Shown here piece by piece: positions 17,936 through 26,635 of a DNA stretch of 64,000 nt. Position 1 is the first letter of the stretch. Each line of letters begins with the position of its first letter. Origin of the DNA: Halomonas jincaotanensis. Its GTDB lineage: Bacteria; Pseudomonadota; Gammaproteobacteria; Pseudomonadales; Halomonadaceae. The stretch is from contig NZ_JAHCLU010000001.1 of the NCBI RefSeq assembly GCF_018448785.1, positions 186,001 through 250,000 of the forward strand, read 5' to 3'. The notes under the pieces were generated by a model. It was given only the letters and a program-made list of their open reading frames with translations. It made no database searches and was not told the origin of the DNA. A program made the translations under genes and the position numbers.

Positions 17936-18103
17936 ATGCAGCACAGCATTTGCGCTAACAGACCCAACAATACCACTGCCTCGATCGCTGTTGCCTCATG
18001 CTGGAAAGTCATCTTCCTACTGACAGGAAAAATCGAACATGACGGTGCCGGTCAAGGCCACCAACGGCCAGAAGCCGACCCCAACGTCAACGTCGCCATG
18101 TAG
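17936..18103 (+). CDS. Orphan 55-residue protein
   Basis: Small open frame beginning MQHSICANRPNNTTAS, with a short hydrophobic patch (WKVIFLL) and a polar C-terminal half rich in Gly, His and Asn. The argument that it is a real gene is structural: the perfect Shine-Dalgarno AGGAGGT lies 5 bases before the ATG, a promoter-like AT-rich inverted repeat lies upstream, and an intrinsic terminator lies 40 bases after the stop. Its protein family is not recognised and no function is assigned. Confidence 0.5.
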   Translation: MQHSICANRPNNTTASIAVASCWKVIFLLTGKIEHDGAGQGHQRPEADPNVNVAM

Positions 18104-18142
18104 CATCGGGCGATACACCGAGTGAGCTGGCGTGCTCCTCCT

Positions 18143-18166
18143 GGCCCCCTCCGGGGGGCCTTTTTT
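18143..18166 (+). terminator. Rho-independent terminator
   Basis: GGCCCCC and GGGGGCC pair around a 4-base loop and run into six T residues. It ends the transcript of the 55-residue gene. Confidence 0.85.
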
Positions 18167-18384
18167 ATGTGCGCTATTCGGTTCCGCCAATCGCAATACA
18201 ACTACCTTACCCACTCACCATCGAGATCGAGCAACCTTTAAGGGCTTTGAGCACCCAGCCGCAGCCTGCACTTCTGGCGATTTCGCAACGCTGCGTTCGC
18301 CACCGCACGGTGAGGGCGTGCCGAAAGGGTCATGTTAAAGATGAGCGTGGCAAAGGAAATGCCTAAACAAGGACGTTGCGCTGT

Positions 18385-18414
18385 GCGCTGCAAGGGATGC
18401 AGCGCCCATTTTTT
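18385..18414 (+). terminator. Orphan rho-independent terminator
   Basis: GCGCTGCA-AGGGA-TGCAGCGC is a perfect 8-bp stem with a 5-base loop followed by CCATTTTTT. No gene ends immediately upstream, so it may close a small RNA that starts after 18170, or back up the terminator at 18143. Confidence 0.75.
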
Positions 18415-18533
18415 AGTGGGCTGACTGTTCGACAGTATTTCGTTCTTCGGCCCGCGCTTCTAGGCTTCGCCTCTGCTTGTGGTATCGCCAGTCGACTGCA
18501 ACGCGACAGGTGCGAAACCTACAGGAGGCCTTC

Positions 18534-19865
18534 ATGACCGGGGACGAACGCCGCAAGAACATCTTCGTGATCGGATTGGATAAATTCCACGAGCGCCAGC
18601 TCGAGTCCGTCCAACACGCGGAGCGCTACCACTTTCATCCGCTTCTCCCCTACGAGGAAGTCGTCACCCCCGATCGCTATGACATGCAACGCCTGATCGG
18701 CGACGCAGTTCAGCAACTCGAATCCTTCGACGGCGCCATCGACGGCGTGATCGGTCACTGGGATTTCCCGACGACCTCACTGCTGCCGATCCTCAGTCGC
18801 CGCTTCGACCTACGGACGCCGACGCTTGAGGCCACGTTGCGCTGCGAGCACAAGTACTGGAGCCGCATCGAACAGGCACGCGTGGTGCCGGAGATGGTGC
18901 CCGCCTTCGACGTCGTCGACCCCTTCGACGACGACGCCTGGGAGAAGCTCGAGGTCCAGACGCCGTTCTGGATCAAACCCGTCAAGGCATTCTCTTCCTA
19001 CCTCGGCTTCCGCGTTGACGACCACGATGATTTCGAGGAGGCGATGCGCCGGACCCGGCAAGGCATCGGCCTGATCGCCGAACCCTTCGATTGGGTTCTC
19101 GAAGAAGCGCGTGACATGGGTGATCTTCCTCACGTAGGAGGACGTCACTGCATCGCAGAAGCCTTCATCGGCGGCCATCAGTGCACGCTCGAGGGCTACG
19201 TCTTCGAAGGAGAAGCCATCATCTACGGCGTGATCGACTCGATCCGGGGGAGCAACTGCTCGAGCTTCCTACGCTACGAATACCCTTCCGAGTTGCCGAA
19301 AGAAGTACAGGAACGGATGAGCGACGCCACCCGACGGATCATGCGCTCCATAGGCTACGACAACGGCTGCTTCAACATCGAGTTCTACTACGACGACGAG
19401 ACAGACGGGCTGAAGGTCCTCGAGATCAATCCGAGACTGTCGAAATCGCACTGTCCGCTATTCCACCTGGTCGCGGGGGCCAGCCATCACGAGGCCGCCA
19501 TCGGAATCGCCATCGGCAGGCCTCCCGAGTTTCCGCGCCATGACGGCGAGTATCGTCACGCCGCCAAGTTCATGCTGCGACGCTTCGAAGACGGTATCGT
19601 GCAGAGCCTGGCCTCTCCCGAAAAGGTCGAACGAATCGAGCGCGACCATCCGGGCGTGTTCATCAAGCTCGCCGTCGAACAGGGGCAACAACTCTCGGAT
19701 CTGCCACCCCAGGACCAGGACAGCTACAGCTACGAGGTCGGAGTGATCTTCGTCGGCAGCCACAGCCGCGAGGAGCTTCGCGAGAAGTATCTCGAGATCC
19801 TGGACGCCCTGCACCTCGAGTACGATGACGGCAAGGGTGACGCTGCAGTTGACGCTGCTCCGTGA
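18534..19865 (+). CDS. ATP-grasp domain protein
   Basis: Cytosolic 443-residue protein. Residues ~1-100 form a pre-ATP-grasp Rossmann-like domain (KNIFVIGLDKFHERQLE). The ATP-grasp core follows: RCEHKYWSRIEQARVVPEM, FWIKPVKAFSSYLGF (ATP-binding lysine), HCIAEAFIGGHQCTLEGYV, and the metal-binding FNIEFYYDDETDGLKVLEINPRLS. The C-terminal domain (VERIERDHPG..., YSYEVGVIFVGSHS) resembles that of L-amino-acid ligases and biotin-carboxylase-like enzymes. It should couple ATP hydrolysis to formation of a carboxylate-amine bond; the substrate is not evident. AGGAGG precedes the ATG at 18534. Its stop overlaps the next, interrupted frame (GTGA). Confidence 0.82.
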   Translation: MTGDERRKNIFVIGLDKFHERQLESVQHAERYHFHPLLPYEEVVTPDRYDMQRLIGDAVQQLESFDGAIDGVIGHWDFPTTSLLPILSRRFDLRTPTLEATLRCEHKYWSRIEQARVVPEMVPAFDVVDPFDDDAWEKLEVQTPFWIKPVKAFSSYLGFRVDDHDDFEEAMRRTRQGIGLIAEPFDWVLEEARDMGDLPHVGGRHCIAEAFIGGHQCTLEGYVFEGEAIIYGVIDSIRGSNCSSFLRYEYPSELPKEVQERMSDATRRIMRSIGYDNGCFNIEFYYDDETDGLKVLEINPRLSKSHCPLFHLVAGASHHEAAIGIAIGRPPEFPRHDGEYRHAAKFMLRRFEDGIVQSLASPEKVERIERDHPGVFIKLAVEQGQQLSDLPPQDQDSYSYEVGVIFVGSHSREELREKYLEILDALHLEYDDGKGDAAVDAAP

Positions 19866-20020
19866 TAAAAATCGTCGACGAGTTCGAGCACAGCGTCGAA
19901 GAGTCCCGCAACGTCTGGATCCCCATGGCCGAGTGAACCCGGCTGGCGGCGCGCATCATCCTGCCGTTCGTGGATGAAGACTTCATGGCGCTGATCGACT
20001 GCCAGCTGGGGCTCTTTTAA
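19862..20020 (+). pseudogene. Interrupted short ORF after ATP-grasp gene
   Basis: A frame beginning with a GTG that overlaps the ATP-grasp stop codon (GTGA) encodes 24 residues (VIKIVDEFEHSVEESRNVWI, then PMAE), meets TGA at 19934, and continues in the same frame for 27 residues (TRLAARIILPFVDEDFMALI, then DCQLGLF) to a TAA at 20018. The two halves read like one protein C-terminus in which a tryptophan codon became TGA. It looks like the remnant of a gene once coupled to the ATP-grasp gene. The family is not recognised. Confidence 0.45.
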
Positions 20021-20062
20021 GCCTTTCGGGCTCTTCTGAATTCTTTTGGACTTCAGCCAGCT

Positions 20063-20650
20063 TCATTCGGCCTTGGCGCCCAGCGTGCTGAGCCTCTGGA
20101 GCCATTTCTCGCGGGCCGCGTCGCTCGTGCCCTCGATACTGCCGACAAGGGTCTCGCGTACCGGCGAAAACCCCACGAAGCCCAGTATGTTGCGCTCCAG
20201 TGACTTGACGCTGTGGGCACGATAGAGATGGCGATAGACCAGCGCGGGCATGCCCATGGTCACTACCACCCGCGCCGAGCGCCCGGTCAGGCCCTTCTTG
20301 CCCAGCGGGTTGCCTTCAACGTACTCGAAGGCGAACCCGGGGCGCATGACCTGCTCGAGGAAGGCCTTCACCAGCGCCGGCATGTCGCCGAGCCACAGCG
20401 GGAAAACCAGCACCAGATGCTGGCACCAGCGGATGGCGCCCTGCGCTTCCTGCAGGCCGGCGGGCAGGTCGCCATCCTGCCACGCCCGCTGACTCTCCAG
20501 CAGTGGCACATCGAGGGCGGCGATCTCGACCAGGCGCACTTCATGGCCGTTGGTCTCGGCGCCCTGGCGATAATGCTCCCCCAGCGCGTGGCAAAAGTGC
20601 GGAATGTGGCGGTCCGGGTGTCCTTGCAATATCAGAATGCGTTGCGCCAT
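20063..20650 (-). CDS. NAD(P)H-dependent flavodoxin-fold oxidoreductase
   Basis: Flavodoxin-like quinone/nitro reductase of 195 residues. It starts MAQRILILQGHPD with the FMN-loop and continues with LVLVFPLWLGDMPALVKAFL, EQVMRPGFAFEY and RSARVVVTMGMPALVYR, the pattern of the MdaB/KefF/NQO1-type NAD(P)H dehydrogenases. It should bind FMN or FAD and reduce quinones by two electrons, protecting against redox cycling. AAAGGAG precedes the ATG at 20650. It lies just past the MsbA-like gene on the same strand and may be cotranscribed. Confidence 0.85.
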   Translation of the reverse strand: MAQRILILQGHPDRHIPHFCHALGEHYRQGAETNGHEVRLVEIAALDVPLLESQRAWQDGDLPAGLQEAQGAIRWCQHLVLVFPLWLGDMPALVKAFLEQVMRPGFAFEYVEGNPLGKKGLTGRSARVVVTMGMPALVYRHLYRAHSVKSLERNILGFVGFSPVRETLVGSIEGTSDAAREKWLQRLSTLGAKAE

Positions 20651-20751
20651 GCGAAAGCTCCTTTCTCCCTTTCCGCCAGCATAGCGGCTGATTCGCCACC
20701 TGGGCTTGATTGGCATCAGGCGTCGTGCGAATCCCGGCATGGGAAGGGTGA

Positions 20752-22557
20752 TTAGCTCGCCGTGCTCTGGGCCGACTGTGGATGCTTGCCAAACTGGAGC
20801 TCGGCCAGGTGACGGTAGAGCGGGCTAGTCTCGAGCAGTTCGGCATGACGGCCTGCGGCCACCAGCTTGCCGCCTTCCAGTACCAGCAGGCGGTCGGCGG
20901 CGATTACCGTCGCCAGGCGATGGGCGATCACCAGGCTGGTGCGGCCATGCATCAGGCGATCGAGCGCCTGCTGCACCAGGCGTTCGCTCTCGGCGTCCAA
21001 GGCGCTGGTGGCTTCATCGAGCAGCAGGACGCGCGGGTCCTTGAGCAACGCGCGGGCAATGGCCAGGCGCTGGCGCTGGCCGCCGGAGAGCTGTACGCCG
21101 CCGGGGCCGAGCGGGGTATCGAAGCCGCGCGGCAGGGCATCAATGAATTCCAGCGCGTTGGCATCGCGAGCCGCCTCGCGCAGCTCCTCCAGGCTGGCGT
21201 CGGGCTTGCCGTAGCGCAGGTTCTCGGCGGTAGTGCCGGTGAACAGTGTCGGTTGCTGTGCTACCAGCCCCATGGTGCGGCGCAGCGAGCGGGGGTCGAG
21301 ATCGCGCAGGTCGATGCCGTCGAGCCGCAACTGGCCGTTGTCGGGGTCGTGGAAGCGCAGCAGCAAGGCGAGCAGGGTGCTCTTGCCGGCGCCCGACGGT
21401 CCCACCAGCGCGACCCGCTCGCCAGGACGAACATGCAGGTCGAGCGCGTCGAGGGCAGGCTGCTCGCGGCCGGGATAGGTGAAGCTGACGCCCTCGAAGC
21501 GAAGGTCGCCGTCGACATGCGCGGGAAGCTGAACGGGGGTCGGGGGGGCATGTATGCTCGATTGCGTGTCCAGCAACTCCAGCAGGCGTTCGGCGGCGCC
21601 CGCAGCGCGCTGCACATCGCCGGCGACTTCGGCCAGAGTGGCCACGGCGCCGGCGGCCAGCACGGCGTAAAAGACGAAAGCCGAGAGTTCACCCGCCGTC
21701 ATCGTGCCGGCCAGCACCGCCTGGCCGCCTTGCCAGAGCATGACCCCCACGGCCGTGAATACCACCAGCATGGCGATGCCGGTCAGCCAGGCGCGCTGGC
21801 GGGTGCGTTCGACGGCGCTGGCGAAGGCCTCCTCGACGCGCTGGCCGTAGTCCCGACGCTCGATGGGCTCATGATGAAACGCCTGAACGGTGCGGATGCC
21901 CGCCAGGGCCTCGCCGGCGTAGCGACCGAGTTCGGCCACGCGGTCCTGACTGAAGCGCGACAGCCGCCGCACCCGACGGCCATACCAGAAGATCGGCAGC
22001 ACCGTGGCGGGGATGCCCACCAGCACGATGGCCGAGAGCCACGGCTGGGTGACCAGCATCAGTGCCACCGAGCCCACCAGCATCAGCAGGTTGCGCACCG
22101 CCAGCGAGAGCGAGGAGCCGATCAGGCTCTGCAGCACGCTGGTGTCGGCAGTCAACCGCGAGGAGATTTCGCCCGCTCCGCCGCCCTCCTCGCCGCTGGC
22201 CTCGAAGAAGCCTGGCTCGAGATCGAGCAGATGATCGAAGACCCGACGGCGCAGGTCGCCGGCCAGGCGCTCGCCGATCCAGGTGACGAGGTAATAGCGC
22301 AGCGCCGAGGCCATCGCCAGTACGCTCACCACCGCCAGGAGCATCCCCAGCGACTGATTGAGCCGGGCGCGGTCTTCGGCGAGAAAGCCCTGATCGATCA
22401 CCAGCCGCAGGCCCTGACCGAGCACCAGTACACTGGCCGCCGCTGCCAGCAGGGCGACGCCGGCCAGCGCCAGCCGCCAGCGGTAGGGTCGCAGGAAACC
22501 CAGCAGGCGCAGCAGAATTCGCGGATCGGGAGGGGAGGACGAAGAAGAGGAGGGCAT
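20752..22557 (-). CDS. MsbA-like ABC exporter (fused TMD-NBD)
   Basis: Half-size exporter of 601 residues: a six-helix transmembrane domain (residues ~15-320) fused to an ATPase domain. Walker A is ALVGPSGAGKSTLLALLL, the signature is GGVQLSGGQRQRLAIARAL, Walker B is VLLLDEATSALD, and IAHRLATV carries the switch histidine. It resembles MsbA and the BmrA/LmrA type rather than a named family; substrates could be lipids or drugs. The start at 22557 has GAGG upstream, whereas the earlier TTG at 22572 adds only five residues. The serine run near the N-terminus is a flexible cytoplasmic lead. Confidence 0.9.
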   Translation of the reverse strand: MPSSSSSSPPDPRILLRLLGFLRPYRWRLALAGVALLAAAASVLVLGQGLRLVIDQGFLAEDRARLNQSLGMLLAVVSVLAMASALRYYLVTWIGERLAGDLRRRVFDHLLDLEPGFFEASGEEGGGAGEISSRLTADTSVLQSLIGSSLSLAVRNLLMLVGSVALMLVTQPWLSAIVLVGIPATVLPIFWYGRRVRRLSRFSQDRVAELGRYAGEALAGIRTVQAFHHEPIERRDYGQRVEEAFASAVERTRQRAWLTGIAMLVVFTAVGVMLWQGGQAVLAGTMTAGELSAFVFYAVLAAGAVATLAEVAGDVQRAAGAAERLLELLDTQSSIHAPPTPVQLPAHVDGDLRFEGVSFTYPGREQPALDALDLHVRPGERVALVGPSGAGKSTLLALLLRFHDPDNGQLRLDGIDLRDLDPRSLRRTMGLVAQQPTLFTGTTAENLRYGKPDASLEELREAARDANALEFIDALPRGFDTPLGPGGVQLSGGQRQRLAIARALLKDPRVLLLDEATSALDAESERLVQQALDRLMHGRTSLVIAHRLATVIAADRLLVLEGGKLVAAGRHAELLETSPLYRHLAELQFGKHPQSAQSTAS

Positions 22558-22775
22558 CGGTCGCCTCGGCAATGGGCTAGAACGGAAGGAAAGGCACCCT
22601 ATCAGTGTCCCGTGTCATATGCATGAGGAAACCATTGGTGTTCTACAACCGCATGGTGCCCGCCTCGGAGGCCTTTCTGCCTTAGCCGTAAAGGTCGCGT
22701 GGAGGCAATGCCGGCTTCGCTGTCTCGCCTAGCGTGATTCACCATGTTGCCCCGACAACCCCACGTCGTCCGTGC

Positions 22776-24125
22776 TCACACGCCGAACGGGTAGGTGTCG
22801 GGAATGTCTTCCTTCTGCCAGGCATCGCCCCTATCGAAGGGGCTCACGGCCGCGGTCTCGTCAAGGTGGAAGATGCCGTCAAAATGCGCGGGGAGCGAGG
22901 CGCGAAAGTAATGACTCGCTCGTTCCGTCTCCGGACGATAGATGACCCCGATGGCTCGCTCGAGCAGTCGCGCCTTGAGCGGGTCGGCTCGGTTCGACTC
23001 AAGCGGCAGGTAGAAGCGGTCGAGACCGCTCTGGTGAAACAGCCGCTCGTAGCTGTCTGCAAGCGAAGGACGCACCCAGCGATGCTGGACCGGTGCGTCC
23101 CAGTCGCGGGCGGCCGAGACATGCCCGGTATGGGTCGTGAAGCCGATCAGCAATACCTGCCGATTGCCGAACCGCTGGCGTGCCAGCTGGCCGACGTTGT
23201 GCTGCTGACGGCCCCAGCCCATCTCGGTACCCCGGGCATCGCCGAGGTGTGAGTTGTGCGCCCACACCACCACCTTGCCTTTCCGCCCCTGATGGATGAG
23301 GTGGTAGTGCAGCTCCTTCAGGGTGTCGGTCATATGCTCGTCACGCAGGTTCCAGGTGTCGACCCGGCTGGTGAACATGGCCCGGTAGTAGGCCTCGGCA
23401 TTGACCACGACCCTGGCGTTCTGCTCGGCGAAGAACTGCTCGGCCACGGCGCGGCGGCCATCGGCGTCGAGGTAGTCAGAGGCCTTGTTCATCAACCCGG
23501 TCAGCAGCTCGATGCTCGCTTCCTCGCAGGACGGACTCAAGCCGAACGCCACATTGCGGCCGTAATGGAAGGGGTCGCCGCGATGGTCGAGACAGGCATA
23601 GCCGCGGCGGGCCCGCTCGGCCTGTTCGGGGTCGACGCCTTCCAGATAGGCGATGACCGCCTCGGCCGAGCGGTGCAGGCTGTAAATATCCATGCCGTAC
23701 ATGCCAACCGATGCGGCGTCTTGTTGTCTTTCGCCCACCTGTGGATCGTCGAGGCTGGCATTGTAGTCGCGCAACCAGAGGACGAAATCGCGTACCTCAT
23801 CGTTGCGCCACATCCACTGCGGAAAACGCTGGAAATCGTCGAAGGCCTCGAGGAGGGTGTCCTGGCTGTCGCCCGTCACGAAGCGATTCAGGCGCAGCAT
23901 GTCGGGCCAGTCGGCTTCGACGAGCACTGCCTCGAAACCCTTGTCCTCGATCAGCCGGCGGGTGATCTCGGCACGCAGCCGATAGAACTCGGCCGTGCCA
24001 TGCGAGGCTTCACCGAGCAGCACGAAGGGCCGGTCGGCGACCTGGTCGAGAAGGGGATCCAGATCGCTGGGGCGTTCCACCAGGCGTGTCGCCAGCTGGC
24101 GGACACAGGCAAGCGGTGTGGTCAT
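22776..24125 (-). CDS. Erythromycin esterase-like family protein
   Basis: Protein of 449 residues in the EreA/ChaN-related fold. Characteristic motifs are FVLLGEASHGTAEFYRLRAEI, VLVEADWPD, WMWRNDEVRDFVLWLRDYNA and VVVWAHNSHLGDARGTEMGW. The conserved histidines and glutamates that form the active centre in EreA are present. Most chromosomal members of this family do not confer macrolide resistance, so an undefined esterase role is inferred. GGGGAGG lies before the ATG at 24125, which excludes the upstream in-frame start at 24170. It has no visible signal peptide and is transcribed alone after lon. Confidence 0.82.
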   Translation of the reverse strand: MTTPLACVRQLATRLVERPSDLDPLLDQVADRPFVLLGEASHGTAEFYRLRAEITRRLIEDKGFEAVLVEADWPDMLRLNRFVTGDSQDTLLEAFDDFQRFPQWMWRNDEVRDFVLWLRDYNASLDDPQVGERQQDAASVGMYGMDIYSLHRSAEAVIAYLEGVDPEQAERARRGYACLDHRGDPFHYGRNVAFGLSPSCEEASIELLTGLMNKASDYLDADGRRAVAEQFFAEQNARVVVNAEAYYRAMFTSRVDTWNLRDEHMTDTLKELHYHLIHQGRKGKVVVWAHNSHLGDARGTEMGWGRQQHNVGQLARQRFGNRQVLLIGFTTHTGHVSAARDWDAPVQHRWVRPSLADSYERLFHQSGLDRFYLPLESNRADPLKARLLERAIGVIYRPETERASHYFRASLPAHFDGIFHLDETAAVSPFDRGDAWQKEDIPDTYPFGV

Positions 24126-24206
24126 ACGCGCCTCCCCTTGCGTTGTATCAGGCTTCGTTACCTCAGTCATCGAACCCGTGCATCGAGTTCAACTGTCGAG
24201 TTTAGC

Positions 24207-24245
24207 CATCAGTTTCAGTCATCAGATTCAGCCATCAGGTTCAGG
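24207..24245. repeat. 13-bp direct repeat, three copies
   Basis: CATCAGTTTCAGT, CATCAGATTCAGC and CATCAGGTTCAGG occur head to tail. The last copy runs into the lon stop codon; the others fill the space between lon and the esterase gene. Confidence 0.85.
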
Positions 24246-26619
24246 TTGGCAGGGCATCAGTGGTGTCCTGCAGGGCCAGCCGGATGGCGTCCTCGACGCG
24301 CTCGATCCAATAAAACACCAGTTGCTCGCGGGCCATCTCGGGAATGTCCTCCCAGTCGCGGCGGTTGCGGGCCGGCAGCAGCACGGTGCGGATGCCGGCC
24401 CGCTGGGCGGCCAGCACTTTCTCCTTGATGCCGCCCACCGGCAATACCAGCCCGCGCAAGGTGATCTCGCCGGTCATGGCAAGATCGGCGCGTACGCAGC
24501 GTAGGGTCAGTAGCGACACCAGCGCCGTGTACAGGGCCACGCCAGCGCTGGGGCCGTCCTTGGGAATGGCGCCGGCGGGCACGTGCACGTGGATGTCGGC
24601 CTCGTTCACTCGCTCGGCGTCTACGCCGAGCGCGGCGGCGTTGGCCTTGATGAGGCTCAGCGCCGCCTGGGCGCTTTCCTTCATGACCTCACCCAGCTGG
24701 CCGGTCAGAATCAGTCGGCCACTGCCCTGGGACTGGCTGGCCTCGATAAACAGGATATCGCCACCCACCGGCGTCCAGGCGAGTCCGGTGGCCACACCGG
24801 GCACGCTGGTACGCATCGCTACCTCGTTCTCATACCGCGCCGCGCCCAGTGGCTCGCGAAGATCGTCGACGTCGGTGACGCTCGATTCGAGGGTGCCCTC
24901 GGCGATGCGTACGGCCACGTGGCGTGCCACTGCTCCAATCAGCCGCTCGAGGTTGCGCACCCCGGCCTCGCGCGTGTAATCGCTGATGATGCGGTGCAGG
25001 GCGGCATCGGTGATGTGCCACTGGTCCGCGTCGAGCCCGACGGCCTGGCGTTGACGCTGGACGAGATAGCGCCGGGCGATCTCGACCTTCTCCTGCTCGG
25101 TATAGCCCGGCAGCTCGATCACCTCCATGCGGTCGCGCAGCGGACCGGGGATCTGGTCCAGCACGTTGGCGGTGCCGATGAACATCACGCGGCTGAGATC
25201 GAAGGGCACACCGAGGTAGTTGTCACGAAAGGTGCTGTTCTGTTCCGGGTCGAGCACTTCCAGCAGAGCGCTGGAAGGGTCGCCCTGGATACCGGCGCCT
25301 AGCTTATCCATCTCGTCGAGCATGAACACGGGGTTGCGGGTGCCGGCCTTGCGCAGCGCCTGGATGATGTTGCCCGGCAGGGCACCGATGTAAGTGCGCC
25401 GGTGACCGCGGATCTCGGCCTCGTCGTGAACCCCGCCGAGACTCGCACGTACGAATTCTCGCCCCATCGCCCGTGCGATACTTTGCCCGAGCGAGGTCTT
25501 GCCGACTCCGGGCGGGCCGACGAAGCACAGGATGGGACTCTTGCCCTCGGGGTTGAGCTTGTGCACGGCCAGGTGTTCGAGGATGCGTTTCTTGATGCGC
25601 TCGAGCCCGAAATGGTCGGTGTCGAGGATGTCGCGGGCCCGGGCGATGTCGATGTGTTCCTCGCTCAGGGAGGCCCAGGGCAGTTCCAGCAGCCAGTCCA
25701 GATAGGTGCGCGCCATGGCGTACTCGCCAGCGCCCTCTGGCATGCGCGCCAGGCGTGCGAGCTCCTTGCGAGCCTGGGTCGCGACCTCGTCGGGCATGTG
25801 GCAGGCATCGATGCGCGATTCCAGCTCGCGAATCTCTTCGGCTTTCTCGTCACCCTCACCGAGCTCCTGCTGGATGGCGCGCAATTGCTCGCGAAGTACC
25901 ACCTCGCGCTGGCGTTCGCTCATCGTTTCATGAGTGCGCTGGCTGATCTTCTGCGACAGACGCAACACCTCCACGCGGTAATCGAGCAGGTGTTGGACCC
26001 GTTCCATTCGGGCCCTGAGGTCGAGCAGTTCGAGAACCTCCTGCTTTTCACCGATCGGTAGGTCCAGATAGCCGGCGATGGTGTCGACCAGCAGGCCGGG
26101 ATGGTCGATGGCGCGCAGGGCATGGCCGAGTTCCTGGGGGATCTGTGGCAGCAGCCCCAGGGCCTCCAGTGCCTTGTCGCGCAACGTCAGCATGTGCGCC
26201 TCGATTTCCGGGTCGTTGGGGTGGTCCCGCACGTGGATGTGCTCGACGCGAGCCAGAAGGAAGGGGTAACCGTCGATGAAGTCCAGCACGCGAAAGCGCG
26301 ACTGGCCCTGGCAGACCAGCCGGTGACCGTCCTCTCCGGCGACGTATCGCAGCACCGAGGCCATGGTGCCGACCCGATACAGCTCGTCGGGGCCGGGGTC
26401 GCTGGCGTCAGGGTCCTTCTGCAACAGCAGGCCTAGCGAGCGTCCGCTCTTGACGGCCTCCTGCGCACCGGCAATCGTCTTGGGCCGGCCCACCGTGATC
26501 GGCATCACCAGTTCCGGAAACAGCACGACGTTGCGCATCGGCACGATGATCAGCACATCATCGGGAAGGGATGGCGTGCTGGGGGACTCAGGTGCTGTTG
26601 AGGGGGTGTCATCGCTCAT
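24241..26619 (-). CDS. lon: ATP-dependent Lon protease
   Basis: Lon of 792 residues. The LonN domain (DDVLIIVPMRNVVLFPELVM) is followed by a coiled coil, then the AAA+ module with Walker A in CFVGPPGVGKTSLGQSIARA and Walker B in VFMLDEMDKLG. The protease domain has the Ser-Lys dyad: Ser691 in PKDGPSAGVAL and Lys732 in VGGIKEKVLAA. Lon degrades misfolded and regulatory proteins in the cytosol. The order hsp20-lon on one strand with a 16-bp gap suggests a heat-shock operon, though I could not identify a clear sigma-32 promoter. It is a separate clade from E. coli lon by context, since no clpX or hupB is adjacent. Confidence 0.95.
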   Translation of the reverse strand: MSDDTPSTAPESPSTPSLPDDVLIIVPMRNVVLFPELVMPITVGRPKTIAGAQEAVKSGRSLGLLLQKDPDASDPGPDELYRVGTMASVLRYVAGEDGHRLVCQGQSRFRVLDFIDGYPFLLARVEHIHVRDHPNDPEIEAHMLTLRDKALEALGLLPQIPQELGHALRAIDHPGLLVDTIAGYLDLPIGEKQEVLELLDLRARMERVQHLLDYRVEVLRLSQKISQRTHETMSERQREVVLREQLRAIQQELGEGDEKAEEIRELESRIDACHMPDEVATQARKELARLARMPEGAGEYAMARTYLDWLLELPWASLSEEHIDIARARDILDTDHFGLERIKKRILEHLAVHKLNPEGKSPILCFVGPPGVGKTSLGQSIARAMGREFVRASLGGVHDEAEIRGHRRTYIGALPGNIIQALRKAGTRNPVFMLDEMDKLGAGIQGDPSSALLEVLDPEQNSTFRDNYLGVPFDLSRVMFIGTANVLDQIPGPLRDRMEVIELPGYTEQEKVEIARRYLVQRQRQAVGLDADQWHITDAALHRIISDYTREAGVRNLERLIGAVARHVAVRIAEGTLESSVTDVDDLREPLGAARYENEVAMRTSVPGVATGLAWTPVGGDILFIEASQSQGSGRLILTGQLGEVMKESAQAALSLIKANAAALGVDAERVNEADIHVHVPAGAIPKDGPSAGVALYTALVSLLTLRCVRADLAMTGEITLRGLVLPVGGIKEKVLAAQRAGIRTVLLPARNRRDWEDIPEMAREQLVFYWIERVEDAIRLALQDTTDALPT

Positions 26620-26635
26620 GATCTTGCCTCATCCG

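Larger units (their letters stand above)
18104..18533. other. Gene-free stretch with two terminators
   Basis: 430 bp without a convincing gene. It holds the terminator at 18143, the repeated 13-mer GCCAATCGCAATA at 18186-18198, and a second intrinsic terminator at 18385 that no recognised gene explains. A 27-codon frame at 18341-18424 lacks a proper ribosome-binding site. A short untranslated RNA ending at 18414 is possible. Confidence 0.4.

Noticed and set aside
17824..18012. 62-codon minus-strand frame with hydrophobic residues
   Set aside because: Opposite the 55-residue gene that has a far better ribosome-binding site; no start signal of its own.
18341..18424. 27-codon frame with CAVRCKGCSAHF
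   Set aside because: No usable ribosome-binding site, and it runs through the terminator hairpin.
20782..22626. 614-codon plus-strand frame opposite the ABC exporter
   Set aside because: Antisense shadow produced by high GC content; Gln/His/Arg-rich with no domain.
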